Positions 19,639 through 28,782 of a DNA stretch of 64,000 nucleotides are shown here, one piece after another. Both the position numbers and the translations under genes were made by a program. Numbering within the stretch: the first letter of the stretch is position 1; each line of letters opens with the position of its first letter. The notes below the pieces were generated by a model. That model saw only the letters and a program-made list of their open reading frames with translations, did no database searches and had not been told where the DNA came from. The DNA comes from CAVRQM01 sp963723455 (GTDB taxonomy: Bacteria; Pseudomonadota; Alphaproteobacteria; Acetobacterales; Acetobacteraceae), in assembly GCA_963723455.1 (NCBI GenBank), contig CAVRQM010000001.1, forward strand, positions 496,001 through 560,000, in the 5' to 3' direction.

Positions 19639-21851
19639 ACGGACGCGGCCGCGAGCTGCATCCATTCGTCGAACAGGACGCGCAGGACTGTCACATCCGC
19701 ATGCCCAAGGAACGCCCTGTCGATGGCGTCGCGCCGCGTCTGCCGCCACTTCGCCTCGCCCCAGTCGCGAGTGGCGGCGACCAGGTCCAGCACGCCATCG
19801 AGGTCGCGATACGTGGCGCCTGCGTCGCCCACGTAGTCGGCCAGCGCCGGCACGTCGCGCACCAGGCAGTAGCAGCCGGTCGCCATCGCCTCGGCAATCG
19901 AGATCGGCTGGCCGACCGGCGTTGCCGACGCCTGGCCCGGCGGGTGCATCGTATGCAGGTAAATGCCAGCCGCGCCGACGAGTGCCGCCGTCGCCTGCCG
20001 CGGGACGTCAAACATCAGCTCGACCGGCGAGCCGGTGCGCTCCTTCAGCCCCCGCAGATAGCCGACATAGGCCTCGCGGTCGTGGCAGGTGACGCCGGCC
20101 AGGACGAACCGGAAATCGGGCAGGCGCTTCGCCGCCTCGCAGAACAGTTCCAGATCCTTGCTGGCCAGCGCCGCCGCGGTCCGCACAACCAGCCGCGGAT
20201 CCTTGTTCGAATGGGGCCGGAACAGCGAGGTGTCGAAGGCGACCGGCATCGGCTTCAGCCGGGCGTCGGCCAGCCCGCTCGCGGCGATCTGGTGCGGGTA
20301 TGCAAAAACCGCGCTCACCCAGTCATTTCGCAGCCAGGCGCGCAGACTGTCGCGCGTGACATCGAACCCGTGCAGACGCAGGGTCACCGGCAGGCCGCAG
20401 GCGGCCAGCGTGGCCGCCTGCGCATGCGCGAAGCTCAGCCATTGGACGTGGATGATGTCGGGACGCGCGGCGGCGATCGCCTCCTGCAGCGTGCCGTCAT
20501 GGATCGCCACGCCGGTCGGATAGGGCGAAGGCCCCTGCGATGAGCGCCACACCTCCACATGCACGCCCCATTGCTGCATGCGAAGCAGCTCGGTCTCGGC
20601 ATATGTCTCGCTCAGCTGCGGGTATTGCCAGAACAGGTGCAGCACGCGCGGCCGCCGGGCCGGCTGCGGCGGCGGGAACCACTTTCCTCGCACCGCGGCA
20701 TCAGCCGGCCCGACCGGAACCAGGTCAGTGATGCTCTGTGTGTCGCACCGGCGATAGCAAGCCGCCAGCACCGGCAGCCGCCGCGCCGGCTTGGCCTGCG
20801 TGTAGCGCAAGATGAGATCCCAGTCGGCCAGCCGATCCAGCGCGCCGTCCCATCCGCCGTAGCGCGCCACCAGATCACGGCGATGCACGACGACATTAGT
20901 GTCTATCATGTTGGCGGCGACGAGCGCCGCGCGATCGTATGGCTGCCACAGGATGCACCGACGATCCAAGGCGTGATGCCAGGTCGCGAGCGCGCCATAG
21001 ATCAGATCGACATCGGATTCGGTGGCCAGGCAATCGACGGCGCGCTGCAGGAACTCCGGGTACCAGACGTTGTCGCTATCAAGATAGGCGATCAGCGGAG
21101 CTGCGGACTGGGCGATACCGAGGTTGCGCGCCGTCGCGGCGTTCGTCTTGCGCTGGCGCAGGCCGCGGATGCGCGGATCCTCCGCCACCAGCGACTGCAC
21201 GACCGACTGAGTGGCATCGGTGCTGCCGTCATCGACGATCACCAGTTCCCAGTCGCGGAACGACTGCGCCTGGACGCTGGCGACGGCTTCGCCCAGCAAG
21301 GCCGCGCGGTTGAACACGGGCAGGATCACCGATACGGCCGGCCGGGGCAGGTGCGCCACCGCCGCCGCGGCGCCGGGCGGCCGCGCGGCGGCGACGCCAC
21401 AGAGCAGTTCCTCCAGCAGCAGGCAGCGTTCGTGCAACTCGGCTCGTTCGGCGGTCGCGGCACTCAACGCTGCGGTCGCGACGCTCAGCTCGCCGGTCAG
21501 ATCCGATAGCCGGCCCTCGATGTGCTGCCGCGCATCGTCGTCCCGCGCGACCTGGCTCCGCAACTCGCCCAAGAGGTCGAGACAATCGCGCAGCGAGGCG
21601 GCGTGGCGAGCTGCCTCGCCCGCCAGCGCCTCAGCCGTGGCCTGGCCGGATCGCATACCGTCCTGCAGCGACGCCAGTTCGGAGTGCAGCCGTGCCTGCG
21701 CCGCGCCGAGCGCGTCGAAGCGCACCGCCGCCGCCTCGCGATAGGGTCGCAGGATGGCGTTGCGCACGCGCGACGCCAGTGGCGCGGGATCCAGGCCGAC
21801 CCAGGCCAGCATCGCCACCAGGCGGCGGAAGTGCGTCGCATGTGTGGTCAT
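19611..21851 (-). CDS. Two-domain glycosyltransferase (GT2 plus GT4) with N-terminal coiled coil
   Basis: A 746-residue cytoplasmic protein with no signal or membrane helix. Residues ~40-150 are heptad-rich and probably coiled coil. Residues ~172-400 are a GT-A, GT2-type transferase (SVILPVFNRAALLGEAVASV, VDDGSTD, YLDSDNVWYPEF as the DxD-like metal site). Residues ~404-740 are a GT-B, GT4-like transferase (HLFWQYPQLSETYAETELLR, a C-terminal PISIAEAMATG nucleotide-sugar-binding helix). Such double transferases build surface polysaccharide or glycosylate proteins; acceptor and sugars are unknown. It is alone, convergent with frcA and upstream of the fhc arm. Confidence 0.82.
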   Translation of the reverse strand: MTTHATHFRRLVAMLAWVGLDPAPLASRVRNAILRPYREAAAVRFDALGAAQARLHSELASLQDGMRSGQATAEALAGEAARHAASLRDCLDLLGELRSQVARDDDARQHIEGRLSDLTGELSVATAALSAATAERAELHERCLLLEELLCGVAAARPPGAAAAVAHLPRPAVSVILPVFNRAALLGEAVASVQAQSFRDWELVIVDDGSTDATQSVVQSLVAEDPRIRGLRQRKTNAATARNLGIAQSAAPLIAYLDSDNVWYPEFLQRAVDCLATESDVDLIYGALATWHHALDRRCILWQPYDRAALVAANMIDTNVVVHRRDLVARYGGWDGALDRLADWDLILRYTQAKPARRLPVLAACYRRCDTQSITDLVPVGPADAAVRGKWFPPPQPARRPRVLHLFWQYPQLSETYAETELLRMQQWGVHVEVWRSSQGPSPYPTGVAIHDGTLQEAIAAARPDIIHVQWLSFAHAQAATLAACGLPVTLRLHGFDVTRDSLRAWLRNDWVSAVFAYPHQIAASGLADARLKPMPVAFDTSLFRPHSNKDPRLVVRTAAALASKDLELFCEAAKRLPDFRFVLAGVTCHDREAYVGYLRGLKERTGSPVELMFDVPRQATAALVGAAGIYLHTMHPPGQASATPVGQPISIAEAMATGCYCLVRDVPALADYVGDAGATYRDLDGVLDLVAATRDWGEAKWRQTRRDAIDRAFLGHADVTVLRVLFDEWMQLAAASVQPASAAPG

Positions 21852-21935
21852 TCTGGCAACCCGCGCGGCCGGTCGATTGACCCGCGCCGGACCGGACGGG
21901 CGCGCGCGGGCGGTCGAAGCGTCACCATTACCGGG

Positions 21936-22751
21936 TCAGCGCCGGGGCAACAGGATCTCGCCGCGCCCCAGCGTGGCCATGTCGCCGGCCAGCCGCACCG
22001 ACGCGCCCGCGGCCAGGTCGGAAGCGGCGGCAGAGACCGGCCGCAATGCGGCGGCCAGCAACCGCGCGAACACGCCCGCGTCCCCACCCACCGGCACAAA
22101 CCCGGGCAGCAGCCCCGCACCCGGCTCCGAGCCCAGCAGCAGCGTCCCCCGCCGCATCAGGAAACCCGCCAGCGGACCGGGCGTGCCGCACACCACCAGC
22201 GTCCCAGCGATCATCCGGCTGGCCGCGGCCTCTCCCGCATCGCCCTCGATCACGACCAGCCCGCGCCGCATCCGGTCGCCTGCCCGCTCGCCCGCGCCGC
22301 CGCGCACCAGCACCGTCCCGCCAGTCATTCCGGCGCGCTCGCCGGCCAGCGGGCCGCCGAGGAAATCCCCCGCTTCGCCCGCAATCGTCACCGCCCCGCC
22401 GCGCAGCCCCGAGGCCGCCCAATGGCCGGCGTTCCCGCGCACCGCCAGCGTCCCTCCGGTCATCGCCCGGCCGGCGCGCAGCCCGCAATCGCCCTCGACC
22501 GTCAGCGATCCCGAGGCCATCGCCTCGCCGACGCGATCGAACCGCTCCGAGCCGCCCTCGATCACGATGTCCCCGGCATCTCCCATCGCCACCCGGAACG
22601 CATCGCCCACGCATAGGGCGGCGCGCGTGGTGTGGACCGGCAGACGCTCGATCTGCGCAGCACTCAGCCCGGCCAGCCGCGCCGGCACCAAGGGCGACAT
22701 ATCCAGCCGCTGCTCCGGTGCAGCGCGCAGGACGAAGCGCAGCGCGCTCAC
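21936..22751 (-). CDS. fhcC: Formyltransferase/hydrolase complex subunit C (FhcC)
   Basis: A 271-residue protein homologous to formylmethanofuran dehydrogenase subunit C and to the glutamate synthase GXGXG domain. It consists of repeated G-x-x-G-x-x-x-G turns (SGSLTVEGDCGLRAGRAMTG, GGTLAVRGNAG, GDFLGGPLAGERAGMTGGTV) that form a right-handed beta helix. In bacteria FhcABCD converts formyl-H4MPT to formate and free H4MPT through a methanofuran analogue. It is the last gene of the leftward arm and overlaps fhcD by four bases. Confidence 0.92.
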   Translation of the reverse strand: MSALRFVLRAAPEQRLDMSPLVPARLAGLSAAQIERLPVHTTRAALCVGDAFRVAMGDAGDIVIEGGSERFDRVGEAMASGSLTVEGDCGLRAGRAMTGGTLAVRGNAGHWAASGLRGGAVTIAGEAGDFLGGPLAGERAGMTGGTVLVRGGAGERAGDRMRRGLVVIEGDAGEAAASRMIAGTLVVCGTPGPLAGFLMRRGTLLLGSEPGAGLLPGFVPVGGDAGVFARLLAAALRPVSAAASDLAAGASVRLAGDMATLGRGEILLPRR

Positions 22752-23659
22752 GGCAGCAGGTCCTTCAAGTGAAAATGATGGCGCCCCAGCTTGCCGCCGT
22801 AATTGCCCGCGCCGATGCGCGCGGCCCCGTCCTGCGGCCCCAGCGCCACCGCCGCCGCAATCCCCGCCCGCATCGCCGCCGCGACCGCGTCGGGCGTCAG
22901 CCCGTCGATGACGATTTCCAGCACCGCCTGCGTGTCGTCGTCCAGCGCGGACTCGGTCGCGCCGCGCAGGGTCGGGCAGTAGAAATGGTTGGTCGAGGCG
23001 AACAGCGCCTTGTACTTCGACCCGACCTTCGACCCGGAGCGGACGATGCCGCCGGGGAACGGCGCAATCGCGTCCGGCACCGCGGCGACCGCGTCCGCCG
23101 CCGCCTCAGCCGCGCGCAGGGTCGCCGCGTACGACCGGCCCAGCAGCAGTATGTTGCCGCCGCCGACCGCCGCCTTCGTCAGGCCCGTGGTGCCCTCGCA
23201 GACGAACTCGCCGTCCATCACCGGCATGCGCCAGTAGTGCCGCCCGCCAAGCCGCTTCGAGATCTGCCAGCCATCGGCGAAATAGCGCAGCGCGTCGCCG
23301 ACCTTCAGCCTGCCCTCGTCCTCGGCCAGCCCGGCATAGCATGCCGAGCCAAGGCAGGTCAGCACGCATTGGCCGACGCGGTTCACCACCTGCTTCTGCA
23401 ATTCCTCCAGCGGCCCGGCGAACAGCAGGATGCGCACGCCGGGGCGGCCGTCGGGCGTCTCGCCTTCCGCCAGCTCGCGGTCGATTCCCGCCTCGGCGCC
23501 GCATGCGATGATGGAGGTGGCGAAGCCGGTTGCGCTGATTGCCGCCTGATTGGCCCAGCGTCGCGAAGGGCCGGTGATGACCAGTCCGGTCGCCACCATG
23601 TCGAAGGCTTCGGCGAAGGTGTCGTCGATCCGCACGCCGTTGCGCACCAGCCCGGTCAT
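22748..23659 (-). CDS. fhcD: Formylmethanofuran:H4MPT formyltransferase FhcD (Ftr)
   Basis: A 303-residue Ftr homologue that moves the formyl group from formyl-H4MPT to the methanofuran-like carrier. Recognisable segments are FAEAFDMVATGLVITGPS at the N-terminus, VNRVGQCVLTCLGSACYAGL, MPVMDGEFVCEGTTGLTKAA, and the C-terminal NYGGKLGRHHFHLKDLLP. Length equals the archaeal and methylotroph enzyme (~300). It is coupled by ATGA overlaps to fhcA upstream and fhcC downstream. Confidence 0.95.
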   Translation of the reverse strand: MTGLVRNGVRIDDTFAEAFDMVATGLVITGPSRRWANQAAISATGFATSIIACGAEAGIDRELAEGETPDGRPGVRILLFAGPLEELQKQVVNRVGQCVLTCLGSACYAGLAEDEGRLKVGDALRYFADGWQISKRLGGRHYWRMPVMDGEFVCEGTTGLTKAAVGGGNILLLGRSYAATLRAAEAAADAVAAVPDAIAPFPGGIVRSGSKVGSKYKALFASTNHFYCPTLRGATESALDDDTQAVLEIVIDGLTPDAVAAAMRAGIAAAVALGPQDGAARIGAGNYGGKLGRHHFHLKDLLP

Positions 23660-25245
23660 GCGCAGGCCACCGTCTCGAAGCTGAACGTGTCGGGCACGTC
23701 GAAGGCGTCATGCGCGATGCCGAACAGCCGCTCGCTGCGCTCCGCCAGCACCCGGTCGATGGCGCGGTCCCAGCCGGGCGCCGCCGCCAGCGTGCGCCCG
23801 AACACCGAGGCATCGGCGCGGCCGTCGCGCGCCACCAGCCGGCCATCCTTGAACACCAGCGCCGCGTCGCGGAACATCGCCGCGCGATCCGCCTGCGGGC
23901 GATACACCGCGACATCCGCGCGCGCGCCCGGCGCCAGATGGCCGCGATCGGCCAGACCGAGCAGCCGCGCCGGCGCAGCACGGGTCATCGTCGCGATCTC
24001 GCTCAGGGTGTACTCGCGCGCGATCGAGGGCAGCGTCGTCACCGCCATTGCCGCCGCCGGCAGCGTCTCGATCCATTGCGCGCGCAGGTCGCGGCTCATC
24101 AGCAGCGCCAGCAGGTCGGGATAGGCGGTGAACGGCGCCCCGTTCGGATGGTCGGTGGTGAAGAACAATCGCCACGGATCGCGGTTGAGCAGGAACAGCT
24201 CCAGCCCGGCCGCAAACTGCACGGCGTTGTGGAAATTGCTCCGACGATATCGGTACGGAACGATGCCGCCGCCGTTGCCGTCGCCGTCCATGATCGCCGC
24301 CTTGCGCGGATGCGCGGTGTTGCGCGCGCCGAACTGGCGCAGCACGTCCGACGAGACGGTGACGGTCTGGCCGAACATCACCTGCCCCACATCGGCGGTC
24401 AGATGCGGGTGCGCGTCCAGCGCCTCGATCAGCCGGGGCGCGGCCGAGGAGAAGCCGCGCGGTCCCTCGGACCCATAGGCGTAGAATTGCAGATGCGCGA
24501 GGTGCAACGGGCGGTCGCCGGCAGCGGCGATAGTGGCCAGCGCCGTCTCGACATTGCCGGGGATGCCGAGATTGCTGCAATGCAGATGCACCGGATGCGG
24601 CAGCCCGAGCCGGATCGCCGCGTCCTGCATCGCCAGGACGATGGCGCGCGAGGACACGTCATAGCCGGGCACCGCATCATCCAGTCCGAAGCTGCGGACA
24701 TTGCTCTTGAAGGCCGCCGCCGCGCCCGCGTTGATGACCTTCAGCCCCAAGGCCCGCGCCCCGGCCAGCGTGCGCGCCACCGTATCGGCGATGGCGTCCG
24801 CGCCCGCCCGCGCGTGCAGCAGTTCCAGCACCGCGTCGTCGTTGCCCATCACGCCGAGGATGGCGCGGTCGATGCACGGGATCGCCGCCAGTTCCAGCTG
24901 CGCTTGCAGCGCCTGGTGCGGCGAGATCGCCGGCTCGACGACCGTGGTGTAGCCCATCGCCGCATACAGGCTGCCGATCACCTCGGATACCGGCGCGCAG
25001 GCCAGCGCGCCGTCCTGGCGCAGCTCCGGCAGCAGCAGGCGCGCGGTGTTCACGTTCACGCCGGCGATGTGGCTGTGGATGTCGATGCCGCCGGCCATGA
25101 CGATGCAGCCGGCAATGTCGTGGCGCTGGTCCGGCGCGCGGTCCGGCATCGCGACGACATGCCCATCCTCGATCCATACATCGCCCGGGCCGTCCAGCGC
25201 GCGCGTCGGGTCGATCACATGGCCGCCGGCAAGCTGGATCAGCAC
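23656..25245 (-). CDS. fhcA: Formyltransferase/hydrolase complex subunit A (FhcA)
   Basis: A 529-residue amidohydrolase-fold protein like FwdA/FmdA; it hydrolyses the formyl-carrier amide to formate. Metal ligands are visible in GGIDIHSHIAG (His57, His59), in HLHCSNLGIPGNVE and HLAHLQFYAYG, and an Asp in FFTTDHPNG. GTG at 25245 is chosen because the product then begins IQLAGGHVIDPTRALDGPGD, as in the family; the frame stays open upstream inside fhcB but without similarity. The start overlaps the fhcB end by seven bases. Confidence 0.94.
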   Translation of the reverse strand: MLIQLAGGHVIDPTRALDGPGDVWIEDGHVVAMPDRAPDQRHDIAGCIVMAGGIDIHSHIAGVNVNTARLLLPELRQDGALACAPVSEVIGSLYAAMGYTTVVEPAISPHQALQAQLELAAIPCIDRAILGVMGNDDAVLELLHARAGADAIADTVARTLAGARALGLKVINAGAAAAFKSNVRSFGLDDAVPGYDVSSRAIVLAMQDAAIRLGLPHPVHLHCSNLGIPGNVETALATIAAAGDRPLHLAHLQFYAYGSEGPRGFSSAAPRLIEALDAHPHLTADVGQVMFGQTVTVSSDVLRQFGARNTAHPRKAAIMDGDGNGGGIVPYRYRRSNFHNAVQFAAGLELFLLNRDPWRLFFTTDHPNGAPFTAYPDLLALLMSRDLRAQWIETLPAAAMAVTTLPSIAREYTLSEIATMTRAAPARLLGLADRGHLAPGARADVAVYRPQADRAAMFRDAALVFKDGRLVARDGRADASVFGRTLAAAPGWDRAIDRVLAERSERLFGIAHDAFDVPDTFSFETVACA

Positions 25246-26330
25246 GGCAGCGCCGCCGCGATCTGCCGCAGCACCGTCGCCGCCGATGGCGTCGCGTCCG
25301 GCCGGCTCGCCCGCCGCCACGCGAGCGTGCCCAGATCCGGGTCGTGCAGCGCCGCATCGTGCTGCACCCCCGGCTCGGCCACGGTGATGCAGACCGCCGG
25401 CGGCGTGGCGACACGCGCGGGGTCCGCGACCAGCGCGATCCCGGGCACCCGAAACAACCAGTCGGGAACGCCTGGCGCGACCCACAGCGCCGCGTCGGCC
25501 TCGCCGCTTTCCACCATCCGCCGTGCGGAGCATCGCCACGGGTCGTGCTCGGGCACGCCGCGGGCAAAGCTGGTGGGCGGCGGGTAGCCGGTGCGCCAGG
25601 CAGCCGCCTGCACCGCGCCCTCGGCATTGCCGGGCCCGGCGCCCAGCGGCAGCCCGGCGAAGCGGGCGTGGCGGTTGCGGTCCTCGATCAGCCCCACCGC
25701 CACCTCGATCGCCAGCGCCGGCGCATCGCCGGTCCACACCGCCACGCCGTATCGCGCCTCGCCCAGCAAGGCCGCGCAGCGCAGGGCCGCTGCATGCTGC
25801 GGATGGCCCGGCCGCACCGGGCGGCCGGCGGCCAGCGCGCGCAGCAGGCCCAGCGTGGCCGCAAGCTCCGCTACGGGCACGTCCAGCGCCTCGTCGGCCC
25901 GCAGGTGCGCCGCCGTCGCGGCGTCCACGCCGATCAGCACGACCCGGCGTGGGCGCTCCGGGGCCAGCGCCGGGGGCGAGCCAGGCGCCAGCCGCGCGGC
26001 GAAGCCCGGCCAGACCCGCGCGATCCCGGGACCCAACAGCAGCAGCAGATCAGCGCGCGCCCGGGCTTGCAGCGGGGTGGTGACGAGCCAGCCGTCCCGC
26101 CGCATCACCTCCAGGTCGCGCAGCGCCGCGTGCCCATGAACATGGTCCACCGTTCCGCCGATGCGCTGCGCCAGCGCCACCGCCGCCTCGATCCCGGCGA
26201 TGTCGGTGGCCAGCCCGGCGACTACGGCGTTGCGGCTGCCGCCCAGGATGGCGGCGGCGCGGGCCACAGCCGCGGCCAGCGGCGCCGGCTGCCCGTCGAT
26301 GCGGGCGGCGCACTCATGCGATGGCATCAT
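25239..26330 (-). CDS. fhcB: Formyltransferase/hydrolase complex subunit B (FhcB)
   Basis: A 363-residue homologue of formylmethanofuran dehydrogenase subunit B. Archaeal FwdB holds the molybdopterin site, but bacterial FhcB is shorter and has no cofactor motif; its role is structural or carrier-binding. Family stretches include GGSRNAVVAGLATDIAGIEA, VDHVHGHAALRDLEVMRRDG, PLQARARADLLLLLGPG and EDRNRHARFAGLPLG. The ATG overlaps the stop of the PCD-like gene (ATGA). Confidence 0.9.
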   Translation of the reverse strand: MMPSHECAARIDGQPAPLAAAVARAAAILGGSRNAVVAGLATDIAGIEAAVALAQRIGGTVDHVHGHAALRDLEVMRRDGWLVTTPLQARARADLLLLLGPGIARVWPGFAARLAPGSPPALAPERPRRVVLIGVDAATAAHLRADEALDVPVAELAATLGLLRALAAGRPVRPGHPQHAAALRCAALLGEARYGVAVWTGDAPALAIEVAVGLIEDRNRHARFAGLPLGAGPGNAEGAVQAAAWRTGYPPPTSFARGVPEHDPWRCSARRMVESGEADAALWVAPGVPDWLFRVPGIALVADPARVATPPAVCITVAEPGVQHDAALHDPDLGTLAWRRASRPDATPSAATVLRQIAAALPC

Positions 26331-26707
26331 GCATCGTATTTGATGTATGCGAACCGCTGGTCGCCGGTCGGCGTGCCCTCCAGCCCGGTGTCAGGTCCGG
26401 GCCGCCACTGCACGACCTCCTCGATCTTGCGAGCCAGGGCGAAATCCTTGTCGGTGATGCCCTTGGCCGAATGGGTCATCAGCCGCACCTCGACCCAGGC
26501 ATAGGACGCGGTCAGATCCGGGTGGTGCCACGCCGCTTCCGCCAGGTGGCCCACCGTGTTGATGACCATCAGCGTGCCCTTCCACGAGTTCGTGCGGAAG
26601 GTGCGCCGCAGCCACCCGTCTTCGTGCCGCCAATGCGGCAGGTCGCGGGCCAGGCGCTCGGCGATCTCGGTCTCCGTGCAGACCCGTTCGGGCGCGCGCT
26701 CGGCCAT
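26327..26707 (-). CDS. Pterin-4a-carbinolamine dehydratase-like protein of the H4MPT cluster
   Basis: A 126-residue PCD/DCoH-family protein. The family motif is clear: VGHLAEAAWHHPDLTASYAW (the active-site His pair) followed by VEVRLMTHSAKGITDKDFALA. Classical PCD recycles oxidised pterin cofactor for aromatic hydroxylases, but none is nearby. PCD-like genes are known in H4MPT gene clusters of methylotrophs, so a role on the methanopterin or its 4a-adducts is the better inference. It has a strong GGGGGGAG ribosome-binding site and is the first gene of the leftward arm. Confidence 0.85.
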   Translation of the reverse strand: MAERAPERVCTETEIAERLARDLPHWRHEDGWLRRTFRTNSWKGTLMVINTVGHLAEAAWHHPDLTASYAWVEVRLMTHSAKGITDKDFALARKIEEVVQWRPGPDTGLEGTPTGDQRFAYIKYDA

Positions 26708-26882
26708 GACGTTGCTCCCCCCGGGCCGCGACCGCCGCCGCCCGCGCGGCAGGGTGGAACAGAGCGGGCCATGCGCGCAACCGCCCCGCGACAGCCTGCA
26801 CAGGTTGCCGCTCGCGGCGTTCCCGTGGATCATGCCGCGCGAGCGGCGCCGGCTGCCCGCCGGGCGGGTTGTGCGGGGAGAC
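26708..26882. promoter_or_regulatory. Divergent promoter region of the two H4MPT arms
   Basis: 175 bases separate pcd-fhcBADC from mptG-...-fae and must contain both promoters. Ribosome-binding sites are plain (GGGGGGAG for pcd, GGGGAGAC at 26874-26881 for mptG). No consensus -35/-10 pair or convincing operator palindrome was seen in this very GC-rich stretch. Confidence 0.5.
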
Positions 26883-27833
26883 ATGACGCAACGGGTCGAG
26901 GTCGTCGCGTCCGCGCGGCTGCACATGGGCTTCTTCGATCTCGGCGGCGGTCCCGGGCGGCGCTTCGGCAGCATCGGCCTGGCGCTCGACTCTCCGGTCA
27001 CCCGCGTCGTGCTGGGCCGGGCCGAGGCGACCCGCGTCACCGGCTGCGAGGCGGCGCGCGCGGCGCGGAGCCTGGCCGCGATCCGGCGCGCGCTGGCGCT
27101 GCCGGACGGCCATGCGCTGAGCGTACAAAGCGCGATCCCGGCGCATGCCGGCCTCGGCTCGGGCACGCAGCTGGCGCTGGCAATCGCGGCTGCGGCGCGG
27201 CGGCTGCACGGGTTGCCGGCCGCTCCGCGCGACGATGCGCAGTTTTTGGATCGCGGCGGCCGCTCGGGCATCGGGCTGGAGCTGTTCGCGCAGGGCGGGC
27301 TGGTGGTCGATGGCGGACGCGGCGCCCTGGACGCGCCGCCGCCGCTGCTGGCTCGGCTGGCGGTGCCGCAGGACTGGCGCATCCTGCTGCTGCTCGACCG
27401 CGCCGGTCACGGCCTGTCCGGCGCGCCAGAAAACGCCGCCTTCGCCACGCTGCCGCCGATGCCGCCGGCGGTGTCGGGAGAAATCTGCCGCGCGGTGCTG
27501 ATGCGCGCCCTGCCCGGCCTGGCCGAGCGCGACCTGCCGGCCTTCGGCGCCGCGATCACCCTGATCCAGCAGCATGTCGGTGACCATTTCGCTCCTGCCC
27601 AGGGCGCCCGCTTCACCAGCCGGCGCGTCGCCGCGGCGCTGGAGGCGCTCGCCGGCCTCGGCGCGCACGGGCTGGGACAGAGTTCCTGGGGGCCGACTGG
27701 CTTCGCCTTCGCCAACTCGCCAGCCGAGGCGGCGCGCCTTGCCGCAGAACTCGCGGCGCTGCCGCAGGCCCGGGGACTGGACATCAGCATCTGCCGCGCG
27801 CTCAATCGAGGCGCCGCCGTCGTGGCGTGCTGA
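26883..27833 (+). CDS. mptG: Beta-ribofuranosylaminobenzene 5'-phosphate synthase (MptG-like, GHMP fold)
   Basis: A 316-residue GHMP-superfamily protein. In H4MPT synthesis this enzyme joins 4-hydroxy- or 4-aminobenzoate to phosphoribosyl pyrophosphate, the first committed step. Visible features are the N-terminal ASARLHMGFFDLGG, the ATP/PRPP-binding SAIPAHAGLGSGTQLALAI (about residues 84-102), SGIGLELFAQGGLVVDGG and the late GQSSWGPTGFAF loop. The ATG at 26883 has GGGGAGAC upstream; the open frame before it has no similarity. First gene of the rightward arm. Confidence 0.92.
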   Translation: MTQRVEVVASARLHMGFFDLGGGPGRRFGSIGLALDSPVTRVVLGRAEATRVTGCEAARAARSLAAIRRALALPDGHALSVQSAIPAHAGLGSGTQLALAIAAAARRLHGLPAAPRDDAQFLDRGGRSGIGLELFAQGGLVVDGGRGALDAPPPLLARLAVPQDWRILLLLDRAGHGLSGAPENAAFATLPPMPPAVSGEICRAVLMRALPGLAERDLPAFGAAITLIQQHVGDHFAPAQGARFTSRRVAAALEALAGLGAHGLGQSSWGPTGFAFANSPAEAARLAAELAALPQARGLDISICRALNRGAAVVAC

Positions 27834-27879
27834 CGGCGCGCAACCAGCACACGTCACGTCGATCGACCGGGGAGAGAAA

Positions 27880-28782
27880 TTGGCCGACAAGACCATCCTG
27901 CACATGCTCAGTCCGCTGAGGCATGTCAGTCCGTTCGACGTGAACATGGCGGCCGATGCCGGGTTCGACGTGATCATTCCCTATACCGGGGTGCAGCCGG
28001 GCGATGTCGCCGGACTGGTGCAGGACGCGATCTTCTCGCGGCCGCCGCAGCTCGGCGTGCGGACCGGCGTGTTCATCGGCGGCAAAGACGCGGGCGCAGC
28101 GCTGGACATGCTGGACGCGGCGCGCGCGGCGATGGTCCCGCCCTTTGTCGTCTCGCTGTTCGCCGACCCGGCTGGTTCATTCACCACCGCGGCCGCGATG
28201 GTCGCGCGCATGGAACGCGCGCTGCGCACGCTCGGCCGCGACATGGCCGGCTTGCGCGTGGCGGTGTTCGGCGCGACCGGCGTGGTGGGGTTCGCCGCCG
28301 CCGTCATCTCGGCGCTGCAAGGGGCCGAGGTGACCCTGGCCGGCCATACCGGGCGGCCGCGGGTGGAAGGCTCCGCTGCGGACATGGCTCGCCGGTTCGG
28401 CATCGCGGTGGATCCGGCCGACGCCAGCACCGAGCCGCTGAAGGCCGGGCTGCTCGCTGCCGCCGACGCGGTGTTCTGCGCCGGGCCGGCGGGGCGGCGG
28501 CTGCTCGACGCCGAGCAGATCCGGGCGGCCCCGAACCTGCTGGTGGTGGCCGACGTGAACGCGGTGCCGCCTCTGGGCATCGAGGGCGTGGATTTACATG
28601 ACGACGCCACGCCGGTCGGCGGCGGCGGCACGCTCGGCATCGGCGCGCTGGCGATCGGGCATACCAAGTATCGCACCGAGTTCGAACTGTTCCGCCGCAT
28701 GACGCAAAGCGGGCAGCCGGTCGCCTATGATTTCCGGGATGCCTTCGCCCTCGCTCGCGACCTCGCCCGCGACCCGGCGTGA
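27880..28782 (+). CDS. mtdB: NAD(P)-dependent methylene-tetrahydromethanopterin dehydrogenase MtdB
   Basis: A 300-residue protein that oxidises methylene-H4MPT to methenyl-H4MPT. The N-terminus ILHMLSPLRHVSPFDVNMAA is characteristic, the Rossmann motif is VFGATGVVGFAAAV (about residue 128) and the C-terminus has GGGGTLGIGALAIGHTKY. TTG at 27880 is inferred as start: it follows GGGGAGAGAAA at the right distance and begins the family-like ADKTILHML. The stop overlaps the next start (GTGA). Confidence 0.93.
   Translation: MADKTILHMLSPLRHVSPFDVNMAADAGFDVIIPYTGVQPGDVAGLVQDAIFSRPPQLGVRTGVFIGGKDAGAALDMLDAARAAMVPPFVVSLFADPAGSFTTAAAMVARMERALRTLGRDMAGLRVAVFGATGVVGFAAAVISALQGAEVTLAGHTGRPRVEGSAADMARRFGIAVDPADASTEPLKAGLLAAADAVFCAGPAGRRLLDAEQIRAAPNLLVVADVNAVPPLGIEGVDLHDDATPVGGGGTLGIGALAIGHTKYRTEFELFRRMTQSGQPVAYDFRDAFALARDLARDPA

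Noticed and set aside
22046..24124. 692-residue forward frame opposite the fhc genes
   Set aside because: Pro/Arg-rich shadow; the fhcC, fhcD and fhcA frames on the minus strand are unambiguous.
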